A model generated the notes under the pieces. The model saw only the letters and a program-made list of their open reading frames with translations. It was not told the DNA's origin and searched no databases. A stretch of 63,366 bases of DNA from an uncultured Marvinbryantia sp. (lineage in GTDB: Bacteria; Bacillota; Clostridia; Lachnospirales; Lachnospiraceae): NCBI RefSeq assembly GCF_905201705.1, contig NZ_CAJKOX010000027.1:1-63366 (forward strand). The letters run 5' to 3'. Shown piece after piece: positions 23,483 through 31,647 of the stretch; position 1 is the stretch's first letter, and each line of letters starts with the position of its first letter. The translations under genes and the position numbers were made by a program.

Positions 23483-24601
23483 ATGTATGAAACGCTGTGC
23501 AGTCCCATAACGCTTGGAAATGTAACTCTGAAAAACCGCCTTATCTTTGCACCCACCACGATGGGACTTTCTGATGAGGACTATTTTAAAAAGATAGAGG
23601 GCATCGCGGCTGGCGGCTGCAGTATGATTATCATCGGGGATGTCCCGGTTCTGCCCGCCCGCTTCGGACACAGCCTTTACAGTAAAAAAGGTTTTGCGTA
23701 TTATCAGAAGTTAGCGGAAACTGTGCACCGGCACGATTGTCTGATCTGCGCGCAGCTTCATCAGACGGATACCAATCTGAAGGGAATGATAAAATACATT
23801 CCGGGTGTTCTGACAAAGAAAATTTCACAGCAGGAACTGCGCCCACTGCTGAACGCGCAGGTCGCCCCTTACATCAGCAGCCTTCCCGTCAAAAGGGTGA
23901 AAAAAATCACCGCCGCATTCGGGACGGCGGCGGTACTGGCGAAAAAAGCGGGTTTTGATATGGTGCAGGTGCACGGGGACCGCATGTGCGGAAGCTTCAG
24001 CTCCGCCATGTTCAATCACCGCACGGACTGCTACGGGGGAAGCGCCGAAAACCGCGTCCGCTTTGCCGTAGAAGCCGTCTCTGCAATCCGCTCGCAGCTT
24101 GCAGACTACCCCATTGATTTTAAGCTCGCCGTCCGCCAGGAAAACCCGCACTACGGAAACGCCGGGGTACTGGATACGGAGCTGCCGCTGTTTGTGCCGA
24201 TGCTGGAGGCGGCAGGCGTCACCAGCTTTCACGTAACACTGTCAAATCACTCCAGTCTGAATGATACCATTCCCGGCGCAAAGCATCCTTATTTTTCTGA
24301 GGAAGGCTGTTTCTTAAAATTCTGCGACCAGGTGCGCAAATACACGAAGCTTCCCATCTGCGGCGTCGGCGGCCTGGTTCATCCCGATTTCATAGAACAG
24401 CAGCTTGCCGACGGCAGGATACAGTGCGCCGCCATGAGCCGCCAGCTCATCGCCGACCCACAGTGGATGAATAAGGTATCCGCCGGGGAGACCGGAAAAA
24501 TCCGCCGGTGCGTGCGCTGCAATAAGCGTTGCCTCGGCGGAATGATGGCACACCAGGGTGTGCATTGTATCTACGATAAAAAGATTGCGGAAAAACAGTA
24601 A
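23483..24601 (+). CDS. old yellow enzyme-type NADH:flavin oxidoreductase, single-domain
   Basis: 372 residues. FMN-binding TIM barrel with NVTLKNRLIFAPTTMG at the start and YGGSAENRVRFAVEAV, the family signature. The C-terminal CVRCNKRC...HC (C-x2-C-x3-C-x11-C) is the 4Fe-4S site of the 2,4-dienoyl-CoA reductase/2-enoate reductase branch, but the FAD/NADH domains that normally follow are missing and the protein stops there. It would need a partner for electrons. ATG at 23483 fits family starts; a GTG at 23474 is closer to AAAGGA and is possible. In an operon with the MarR gene. Confidence 0.87.
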   Translation: MYETLCSPITLGNVTLKNRLIFAPTTMGLSDEDYFKKIEGIAAGGCSMIIIGDVPVLPARFGHSLYSKKGFAYYQKLAETVHRHDCLICAQLHQTDTNLKGMIKYIPGVLTKKISQQELRPLLNAQVAPYISSLPVKRVKKITAAFGTAAVLAKKAGFDMVQVHGDRMCGSFSSAMFNHRTDCYGGSAENRVRFAVEAVSAIRSQLADYPIDFKLAVRQENPHYGNAGVLDTELPLFVPMLEAAGVTSFHVTLSNHSSLNDTIPGAKHPYFSEEGCFLKFCDQVRKYTKLPICGVGGLVHPDFIEQQLADGRIQCAAMSRQLIADPQWMNKVSAGETGKIRRCVRCNKRCLGGMMAHQGVHCIYDKKIAEKQ

Positions 24602-24687
24602 GCGCGAAGCAATCCGCAGACCTTCATGTATGGTGATATCTGTGTCAGCCGGTACGCGGAAATGCTGAAGTGCAAAGCCATCGCCTT

Positions 24688-25635
24688 TCAGATACGAACG
24701 CCTGCGTTCGCCGCGAAAACCGCAGCCACCGCCGCATCGTATTCCCGGAGGTGCTTCGCCTTAAAGAGCTTCTTTTCTGTTTTTTCCTCCAGCACAAAGG
24801 AATGGCGCAAGTATGTCCAAAGCTCCTTCATCTTAAATAAAACCTGCACGTCACCGGACATTTCCTGCTGATAGGCGGCGTACAACTCATCGTGGAAGCG
24901 GCGCAGCCGCCGGATGTCCGCCTTTTCTTCCCCACGTATCTCTCCGATCAGCCCCGGATTTCGCAGAATCCCTCTTCCCATCATCACACCGGTTATCTGC
25001 GGGAAACGTTTTTCAACTTCCCGGCATTCCTCTTTTGTATTCACATCCCCGTTGTAGCACACCGGAAGCGCTGTCTGTGCCAGCGCCTCCGCAAACATCT
25101 CATAATGCGGCGTAAAGCTGTAAAACTCCTTCTGCGTGCGCGGATGGATGATCAGCTCCGAAAGCGGATATTTGTTGTAAATCTCCAGAAGCCAGCGAAA
25201 TTCCACCGGATCCTCCCTGCCAAGACGTGTCTTCACGGAAATTTTCATGTCCAGCGCGTCAAAAATGTGCGCAAGAAAATCGTCCACGCCCTCCGGATCG
25301 GCGAGAAAGCCTGCTCCCCGCTTCTTCGAAACCACCGTTTTCGACGGACAGCCCAGGTTGATATTCACCTCTTTGTAGCCGTACTCCTGCAGATGCTTCG
25401 CCGTCCACACAAAATCCTCCCACTTATTCGTGAGGATCTGCGGCACGGCGTACATTCCCTCGTTGTGCTCCGGCAGAATATCGTTCAGCTCCCGCGAGGA
25501 AAAAATCTTCTTCGAATTCGGCTTCGGCTCGATGAACGGAATAAAATATTTGTCCGCGCCCGGGAAAAATCTGTGGTGGACATTGCGGAAAATGTAGCCG
25601 GTGATGCCCTCAAGCGGGGCGACATAGTATTGCAT
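24688..25635 (-). CDS. tRNA-dihydrouridine synthase family protein
   Basis: 315 residues. FMN TIM barrel; APLEGITGYIFRN at the N-terminus, NINLGCPSKTVVSKKRGAG with the catalytic cysteine, VKTRLG, HPRTQKEFY and CYNGDVNT are Dus motifs. Reduces uridine in tRNA. ATG at 25635 follows GGAGGG; the in-frame ATG at 25647 has no such site. Gap of 54 bases after feoAB on the same strand. Which Dus position is modified cannot be told. Confidence 0.9.
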   Translation of the reverse strand: MQYYVAPLEGITGYIFRNVHHRFFPGADKYFIPFIEPKPNSKKIFSSRELNDILPEHNEGMYAVPQILTNKWEDFVWTAKHLQEYGYKEVNINLGCPSKTVVSKKRGAGFLADPEGVDDFLAHIFDALDMKISVKTRLGREDPVEFRWLLEIYNKYPLSELIIHPRTQKEFYSFTPHYEMFAEALAQTALPVCYNGDVNTKEECREVEKRFPQITGVMMGRGILRNPGLIGEIRGEEKADIRRLRRFHDELYAAYQQEMSGDVQVLFKMKELWTYLRHSFVLEEKTEKKLFKAKHLREYDAAVAAVFAANAGVRI

Positions 25636-25689
25636 AGTTCCCTCCATGTTCGCAGAACAAAGACTATATTTCTGTTCACGTACTGCTTC

Positions 25690-28053
25690 TTATCCCAGCC
25701 CGAATAGCAGCCCGACCAGCCGCACAATCAGCGCGCACACCCATGCGATCGCACACTGTCCGACGACGACGCCCGCCGCCCATTTGCCGCCAAGCTCACG
25801 CTTGATGGACGCGATCGCGGCTACGCACGGGGTGTAGAGCAGGCAGAATACCAGCAGCGAGGCTGCCGCGAGCGGAGAAATTGCCGCGAGCACTGCTTCG
25901 GTGCTGCCAAAGAGCACGTTGAGCGTCGATACGACGCTTTCCTTTGCCATGAAGCCGGTGATCAGCGCTGTGGAAATACGCCAGTCTCCAAAGCCGAGGG
26001 GCGCAAACAGCGGTGCGATCCATCCGGCGAGCATCGCAAGAATACTGTTCTGCGAATCGCTTACCATACTGAAATGCAGGTCGAAGGTCTGCAAAAACCA
26101 GATTACGATCGTCGCTATAAAAATAACAGTAAAGGCTCTCTGCAGGAAATCCTTCGCCTTTTCCCACAGAAGCTGCGCCACATTTTTCGCTCCCGGCATA
26201 CGATAATTCGGAAGCTCCATAACAAACGGCACCGCCTCGCCCTTAAACATACTGTTCTTAGAAATGACCGCCACAAGGATTCCCACAAGAATTCCGATAA
26301 AGTACAGTCCGATCATCACCAGCGCGGCGTGATCCGGGAAAAAGGCCGAGGCAAAAAATCCGTAGATCGGCAGCTTCGCCGAACAGCTCATAAACGGTGT
26401 GAGCATGATCGTCATTTTGCGGTCGCGGTCGGACGGCAGCGTCCGGCTGGCCATGACGCCCGGAACGGTGCAGCCAAAGCCGATCAGCATCGGCACGATG
26501 CTTCTGCCCGAAAGACCGATCTTCCGCAGCAGCTTATCCATCACGAACGCCACGCGCGCCATATAGCCCGTGTCCTCCAGAAGCGACAGGAAGAAAAACA
26601 GCGTCACGATGATCGGCAGGAAGCTCAGCACGCTGCCGACACCGTTAAAAATGCCGTCGATTACCAGCGAATGGATCGCTTCATTGATATTCCAGGAGGT
26701 AAGACAGACATCCACTGCATCCGTCAGATAGCCGATGCCAAGCTCCAGAAGTCCCTGCAGCCACGCGCCGATCACATTAAACGTAAGGAAAAATACCAGT
26801 CCCATAATGCCGACAAACGCCGGGATCGCCGTATATTTTCCGGTCAGTACGCGGTCGATTTTCCGGCTGCGCGCGTGCTCCCTGCTCTCCTGCGGCTTCA
26901 CCACCGTCTCGTCCACCAGCTTCTGTATGAAGTCAAAACGCATATCCGCGATCGCCGCCGCGCGGTCCAGGCCGCGCTCCTCCTCCATCTGGCTGATGAT
27001 GTGCTCGATCATTTCCTCTTCATTCTGAGAAAGCGCAAGCGCGTTTAATATCATCGGATCGCCCTCCACCAGCTTCGTCGCCGCAAAACGCACTGGAATG
27101 CCTGCCGCCTTCGCGTGATCCTCGATCAGATGCATGATACCGTGCAGGCAGCGGTGTACCGCGCCGCCATGCTCATCCTGGCTGCAGAAATCCGTTCTTC
27201 CCGGACGTTCCTGGTACTGCGCTACATGCAGCGCATGGCGGATCAACTCGTCCACGCCCTCATTTTTCGCCGCCGAGATCGGCACCACCGGGATGCCAAG
27301 CAGCTCCTCCATCTCATTGATGCGCACAGAGCCGCCGTTTCCGCGCACCTCGTCCATCATGTTCAGCGCCAGCACCATCGGCACATCCAGCTCCATAAGC
27401 TGCATCGTCAGATAAAGATTCCGTTCAATATTCGTCGCATCCACAATGTTAATGATGCCGGTCGGCTTCTCGCCGATGATAAACTGCCGCGTGACGATCT
27501 CCTCGCTGCTATACGGCGACATCGAGTATATGCCGGGCAGATCCGTGATCTCCGTCTGCGGATAGCCCTTGATGGAACCGCTCTTTCTGTCCACCGTCAC
27601 GCCCGGAAAGTTGCCGACATGCTGGTTCGACCCGGTGAGCTGGTTAAAAAGCGTCGTCTTCCCGCAGTTCTGGTTGCCTGCCAGCGCAAACGTGAGCAGC
27701 GTTCCCTCTGCCAGAGGATTCTCGCCCTCCTTCACATGATAGCGGCCGCCCTCACCGAGTCCCGGATGCTCCACCTTTTTGCGGTTCTCACGCACATCCG
27801 TTTTTCCTTCCGGCGTCTTCACCGCCGCTTTTTTCTTTTCTATCTCTATCTTTTCCGCATCCGCAAGGCGCAGCGTCAGCTCATAGCCGTGAATCCGCAG
27901 CTCCATCGGATCGCCCATCGGCGCATATTTTACCAGCGTGATCTCCGCGCCCGGAATCACGCCCATATCCAGAAAATGCTGCCGCAGCGCGCCTTCGCCG
28001 CCGACTGCCGTGATCACCGCGGACTTTCCGATTTCCAGATCTTTTAAAGTCAT
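25690..28053 (-). CDS. feoB: FeoA-FeoB fusion, ferrous iron transporter
   Basis: 787 residues. FeoA SH3-like domain (about 1-75) is joined by a charged linker to FeoB. G-protein motifs: GNQNCGKTTLFN (G1), VGNFPGVTVD (G2), DLPG (G3), NMMD (G4). The membrane part has two Gate motifs, GFGCTVPGVMASR and CLLYTPCVAAIASI. Imports Fe2+ in anaerobes. ATG at 28053 follows GAGGAGG by nine bases and is preferred to the ATG at 28077. Located 47 bases after the rRNA methyltransferase gene. FeoA fused to FeoB is common in Clostridia. No Fur box was found by eye. Confidence 0.93.
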   Translation of the reverse strand: MTLKDLEIGKSAVITAVGGEGALRQHFLDMGVIPGAEITLVKYAPMGDPMELRIHGYELTLRLADAEKIEIEKKKAAVKTPEGKTDVRENRKKVEHPGLGEGGRYHVKEGENPLAEGTLLTFALAGNQNCGKTTLFNQLTGSNQHVGNFPGVTVDRKSGSIKGYPQTEITDLPGIYSMSPYSSEEIVTRQFIIGEKPTGIINIVDATNIERNLYLTMQLMELDVPMVLALNMMDEVRGNGGSVRINEMEELLGIPVVPISAAKNEGVDELIRHALHVAQYQERPGRTDFCSQDEHGGAVHRCLHGIMHLIEDHAKAAGIPVRFAATKLVEGDPMILNALALSQNEEEMIEHIISQMEEERGLDRAAAIADMRFDFIQKLVDETVVKPQESREHARSRKIDRVLTGKYTAIPAFVGIMGLVFFLTFNVIGAWLQGLLELGIGYLTDAVDVCLTSWNINEAIHSLVIDGIFNGVGSVLSFLPIIVTLFFFLSLLEDTGYMARVAFVMDKLLRKIGLSGRSIVPMLIGFGCTVPGVMASRTLPSDRDRKMTIMLTPFMSCSAKLPIYGFFASAFFPDHAALVMIGLYFIGILVGILVAVISKNSMFKGEAVPFVMELPNYRMPGAKNVAQLLWEKAKDFLQRAFTVIFIATIVIWFLQTFDLHFSMVSDSQNSILAMLAGWIAPLFAPLGFGDWRISTALITGFMAKESVVSTLNVLFGSTEAVLAAISPLAAASLLVFCLLYTPCVAAIASIKRELGGKWAAGVVVGQCAIAWVCALIVRLVGLLFGLG

Positions 28054-28100
28054 CTTCCGTATCCTCCTCTTTTCCATGCCTCTCCTGTGCTGTCATTTTC

Positions 28101-29300
28101 CTATTTTTCGTCGCAAACCTGGAAAATGTAAAATTTCAGATAATACGATTCATCCGCCGCCCAAAGGATCGGATGATCCGGCGCCTGCGTGCGGAATTCC
28201 ACCTGCCTCAGACGCTTATGGACATTCCTTGCCGCCTGGTGAATGGTCTGTGTAAACAGCTCGTAGGTCATAAAATGTGAGCAGGAGCAGGTGGCAAGGA
28301 AGCCGCCGTCCTTCACCAGCTTCATTCCGCGCAGATTGATTTCCCGATATCCCTTCACCGCATTTTTCACAGAATTGCGCGACTTCGTGAAGGCAGGCGG
28401 ATCGAGAATCACCAGATCGAATTTTTCTCCCTGCGCCTCAAGCTCCGGAAGCAGCTCGAAAACATCACGACAGACAAACTTCACGCGATCCTCCAGACCG
28501 TTCAGACGCGCGTTCAGCTCTGCCTGCTCCACGCCCGTCTGAGACGCGTCCACGCCGAGCACGCTCGCCGCGCCCGCCTGTCCTGCATTCAGTGCAAAGG
28601 AGCCGGTGTGCGTAAAGCAATCAAGCACCTTCGCGCCCGGACATAGCCGCCGGATAGACTGCCGGTTGTACTTCTGATCGAGGAAGAAGCCTGTCTTCTG
28701 TCCGTTCACCACGTCCACCATATATTTCACGCCGTTCTCTTCAATCTGCACATTGGTATCGAACGCCTCGCCGATAAATCCCTTGCGCCGCTCCATTCCC
28801 TCCTGCTCGCGCACTTTGGCGTCGCTGCGCTCATAAACGCCGCGGATCTGTACGCCGTCCGCCGCCAGCACTTCCTTTAAGGTATCCACGATCGTCTCCT
28901 TCAGACGGTCGATGCCGAGCGCCAGCGACTCCACCACCAGCACGTCGGAAAATTTATCGATCACGATTCCCGGCAGGAAATCCGCCTCGCCGAAGATCAC
29001 GCGGCAGCTTCCGGTGTCTACTGTCTTTTTGCGGTAATCCCACGCATTCTGCACCCGCATTTTAATAAACGCCCGGTCGATCTCCTGCGCCGGATTTCTT
29101 GTCAAAAGACGGATACTGATTTTGGAATGACGGTTGATAAAGCCGCGTCCCAGCGGATAGCCGTCAAAATCATGCACCAGTACGATATCTCCGTCCTCAA
29201 AGCTTCCGGCAACTGACGCGATCTCATTGTCGTAGATCCACATCCCGCCGGCTTTCACCGTTCTGCCCTCGCCCTTTTTTAATGTCACAATTGCACTCAT
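28101..29300 (-). CDS. rlmI: class I SAM-dependent rRNA methyltransferase, RlmI-like
   Basis: 399 residues. N-terminal PUA domain (about 1-75, KKGEGRTVKAGGMWIYDNEI), a middle YccW-like domain, and a Rossmann methyltransferase with LDCFTHTGSFAL, LGVDASQ and LDPPAFTKSR. CSCSHFM is the cysteine motif of m5C RNA methyltransferases. The Escherichia coli homologue RlmI methylates C1962 of 23S rRNA; the same job is inferred. GAGGTGAC precedes the ATG. Promoter at 29345-29374. Confidence 0.88.
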   Translation of the reverse strand: MSAIVTLKKGEGRTVKAGGMWIYDNEIASVAGSFEDGDIVLVHDFDGYPLGRGFINRHSKISIRLLTRNPAQEIDRAFIKMRVQNAWDYRKKTVDTGSCRVIFGEADFLPGIVIDKFSDVLVVESLALGIDRLKETIVDTLKEVLAADGVQIRGVYERSDAKVREQEGMERRKGFIGEAFDTNVQIEENGVKYMVDVVNGQKTGFFLDQKYNRQSIRRLCPGAKVLDCFTHTGSFALNAGQAGAASVLGVDASQTGVEQAELNARLNGLEDRVKFVCRDVFELLPELEAQGEKFDLVILDPPAFTKSRNSVKNAVKGYREINLRGMKLVKDGGFLATCSCSHFMTYELFTQTIHQAARNVHKRLRQVEFRTQAPDHPILWAADESYYLKFYIFQVCDEK

Positions 29301-29344
29301 TCTTTGTCACCTCTATAGAAACTATATTGCGCCTCCGGATACCT

Positions 29345-29374
29345 ATTATACACCACCGATGCTGCCGGAAGCAA
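29345..29374 (-). promoter_or_regulatory. promoter of rlmI-feoAB
   Basis: On the minus strand TTGCTT (29374-29369), 18 bases, perfect TATAAT (29350-29345), 45 bases before the rlmI start. Confidence 0.5.
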
Positions 29375-29447
29375 TATGTTAGTTACCACTCACTCCGCCC
29401 ACAGTAACCTTTGCAAATCCATCTGCAAAAATAATTGCAGATCAGTC

Positions 29448-29476
29448 TTGACAATACCGTAAATACCCCTTACAAT
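29448..29476 (+). promoter_or_regulatory. promoter of ABC exporter leader
   Basis: Perfect TTGACA (29448-29453), 17-base spacer, TACAAT (29471-29476). Transcription would start near 29483, some 400 bases before the first ABC gene. Confidence 0.75.
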
Positions 29477-29513
29477 GAGAGACAGTTAGCAAAAAAGGGG
29501 AAAGGAGGCAGCG

Positions 29514-29594
29514 ATGATGATCGGAAGATTTTATATTTCAGACAACCAGACAGATAAGATGATTCATACAGTCTGCCTCGCAGCAATTTTCTGA
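29514..29594 (+). CDS. 26-residue leader peptide
   Basis: An ATG seven bases after AAAGGAGG, among the best ribosome sites in the window, opens a 26-codon frame (MMIGRFYISDNQTDKM and so on) ending TGA. A hairpin (GACAGCA 29593-29599 with TGCTGTC 29606-29612) begins on its stop codon, and a strong terminator follows at 29629. Small size, ribosome site and terminators fit a sensing leader peptide as in bmrB upstream of bmrCD of Bacillus subtilis. The peptide itself resembles nothing I know. Confidence 0.6.
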   Translation: MMIGRFYISDNQTDKMIHTVCLAAIF

Positions 29595-29628
29595 CAGCAC
29601 TGGTCTGCTGTCCGGATACGCATATCTG

Positions 29629-29656
29629 CCGCAGTCTGTAAGGACTGCGGTTTTTT
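29629..29656 (+). terminator. leader terminator 1
   Basis: CCGCAGTC and GACTGCGG form a perfect eight-pair stem with a six-base loop and TTTTTT. It lies between the leader peptide and the exporter genes, so it must be read through for their expression. Confidence 0.8.
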
Positions 29657-29679
29657 ATTCCCGCGAGCAATGAGCCAGG
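29654..29679 (+). repeat. 26-base dispersed repeat, copy 1
   Basis: Starts TTTATTCCCGCGAGCAATGA and ends GCCAGG. The same 26 bases with one change occur on the minus strand at 50127-50152, also in an untranslated region. Confidence 0.55.
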
Positions 29680-29773
29680 TGCCATGCCCGCACGAGCATT
29701 CGTCGGATGCTTTCCTGCCGCCAATGCGGGTCAGCAGCTTTATGCGCGTAAAAAATCAATCGTCCTATACAGA

Positions 29774-29806
29774 AGCGGAAAAGCGTACATGCTCTTTCGC
29801 TTTTTT
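29774..29806 (+). terminator. leader terminator 2
   Basis: AGCGGAAAAGC (29774-29784) pairs with GCTCTTTCGCT (29791-29801) with one mismatch and one wobble, then TTTTTTCTTT. A second barrier before the exporter, 81 bases upstream of its ATG. Confidence 0.7.
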
Positions 29807-29886
29807 CTTTATGGAACGCCGGCGGCGTGAAGCAATCCGTGGGCTTTCATTGACAGCACAAAATTCAGGGAAAGGAATCAACGATC

Positions 29887-31647
29887 ATGAAAAAACTGGG
29901 AACTTATATGAAGCGCTACGGATTTCTGTATCTGCTTGGCTTCGCCGGAATGGTCATCAGCATCGCGCTGGACATGATGGCGCCGCAGATCACCCGCAGC
30001 ATCATCGACGATGTGATCGTCGCCGGGCGCGTGGAACTGCTGATGAGGCTTTTGTTCGGGCTGCTCGGTATCGGCATCGGGCGTGCCATTTTTCAGTACG
30101 TCAAGGAATTTACATACGATTACATCGGCGTTTCAGTCGGCTACCATATGCGCCGCGATCTGTTCCGGCACATCCAGACCATGTCGATGGACTTTTTTGA
30201 CAAGCACAACACCGGCGAGCTGATGACACGCACGAAAGAGGACGTGGATAAAGTCTGGGTTGCGGTCGGCTTCATCGGCATTCTCGCTGTGGAGGCGCTG
30301 ACGCACACCATCCTCGTGCTGGTCTGTATGTTCCGGCTGAACCCGTATCTCACCCTTGTTCCTCTGGTGGTGCTGCCGCTGATCGGCTTCTGCGCCGTGC
30401 GCATGGAGAAGGGACTGGGCGAGGTCTACGACAAGATCAGCGAGGAGACTGCCGAGCTGAACACCGTCGCACAGGAATGCATCGCCGGCGTGCGAACCGT
30501 GAAAGCGTTCGCGCGGGAAAACTACGAAATTGAGAAATTCAGCCGTCACAACCGGCTTTTCTACGATCTGAATATGGAGCAGGCCGGCCTGCTTGCAAAA
30601 TATCAGCCGCTGATCACCTTCCTTGGGAAAGTAATGCTGATCGCCGTCATCATCGTCGGCGGTCTGATGGTAATTACCGGACGGATGACGCTCGGCGCAC
30701 TCGGCGCTTTCTCCGAGTATGCAAACAACGTTATCTGGCCGATGGAAATTCTCGGCTGGCTGAGCAATGATATCGCCTCAGCGTTTGCCTCCTGGAAGAA
30801 AATCAAAAAAGTGGCAGAGCAGAAGCCGCAGATCGTCGATCCGGCTGCAGCGGCGGACAGCCAAACAGCAAACGCAGCCGAAAATGCGCAGGTTTCTGAA
30901 ACGAGCGGCGCGCTTACCTTCGACCACGTCGGCTTCTCCCTCGATGGTCACGAAATATTAAGAGACATCAACATCACCTTAAAGCCGGGACAGACGCTCG
31001 GCATTATGGGCATGACCGGAGCCGGAAAGACGACCATCGTCAATCTGATCCAGCGGTTCTACGATGTGACGGAAGGGCGCATTCTGCTGGATGGCGTCGA
31101 TATCCGCGAGCTGCCGCTTTCAAAGCTGCGCGCCTGTACTGCCGTCGTCATGCAGGACGTTTTCCTGTTCTCTGATTCCGTTACCGAGAACGTAAAAACC
31201 GGCTGCCGCGAGGAAATGCGGCAATCTACCGTGGAATGGGCGTGCCAGCAGGCGGGAGCCGCACGCTTTATCAGCCGTCTTGGAAATCAATATGAGACAA
31301 TCATCGGCGAGCGCGGCGTCGGTCTTTCCGGCGGACAGAAACAGCGCATCAGCATCGCCCGCGCCCTTGCAAAACAGGCTCCTATCCTGATCCTGGACGA
31401 CGCCACCTCCGCGCTCGATATGGAGACGGAAAAGGAAATCCAGAAAAACCTAAAAGAAATGAAGCAATCTACAAAAATCATTATCGGACACCGTATTTCG
31501 GCTGTCCGCTCCGCGGATGAAATCATCGTGCTGGAAAATAACACGATTGCGGAGCGCGGCACGCACGAGGAACTGATGTCGCAGAAGGGACGCTATTACC
31601 GGACCTGGTGCGTGCAATACGAAGGGGGGAAATTTTTATGTCAGTAA
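29887..31647 (+). CDS. heterodimeric ABC exporter, subunit 1 (degenerate Walker B)
   Basis: 586 residues. Six membrane helices (about 15-300) and a C-terminal ATPase (about 340-575). Walker A is GMTGAGKTTIVN and signature LSGGQKQR, but Walker B reads LILDDATSALD: the catalytic glutamate is aspartate. This is the mark of the degenerate site in BmrC/TM287-type heterodimers. Probably exports drugs or lipids, substrate unknown. Start ATG follows GGGAAAGGA. It overlaps the next half-transporter by ten bases and is preceded by an attenuator-like leader. Confidence 0.92.
   Translation: MKKLGTYMKRYGFLYLLGFAGMVISIALDMMAPQITRSIIDDVIVAGRVELLMRLLFGLLGIGIGRAIFQYVKEFTYDYIGVSVGYHMRRDLFRHIQTMSMDFFDKHNTGELMTRTKEDVDKVWVAVGFIGILAVEALTHTILVLVCMFRLNPYLTLVPLVVLPLIGFCAVRMEKGLGEVYDKISEETAELNTVAQECIAGVRTVKAFARENYEIEKFSRHNRLFYDLNMEQAGLLAKYQPLITFLGKVMLIAVIIVGGLMVITGRMTLGALGAFSEYANNVIWPMEILGWLSNDIASAFASWKKIKKVAEQKPQIVDPAAAADSQTANAAENAQVSETSGALTFDHVGFSLDGHEILRDINITLKPGQTLGIMGMTGAGKTTIVNLIQRFYDVTEGRILLDGVDIRELPLSKLRACTAVVMQDVFLFSDSVTENVKTGCREEMRQSTVEWACQQAGAARFISRLGNQYETIIGERGVGLSGGQKQRISIARALAKQAPILILDDATSALDMETEKEIQKNLKEMKQSTKIIIGHRISAVRSADEIIVLENNTIAERGTHEELMSQKGRYYRTWCVQYEGGKFLCQ

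Noticed and set aside
27900..28100. Fur-like or iron riboswitch site before feoAB
   Set aside because: feoAB follows rlmI by 47 bases with no palindrome of the Fur type.
29670..30200. 176-codon open frame entering the first ABC gene
   Set aside because: It lacks a ribosome site, crosses terminator 2 and overlaps the ABC gene in another frame. Its length is likely chance.
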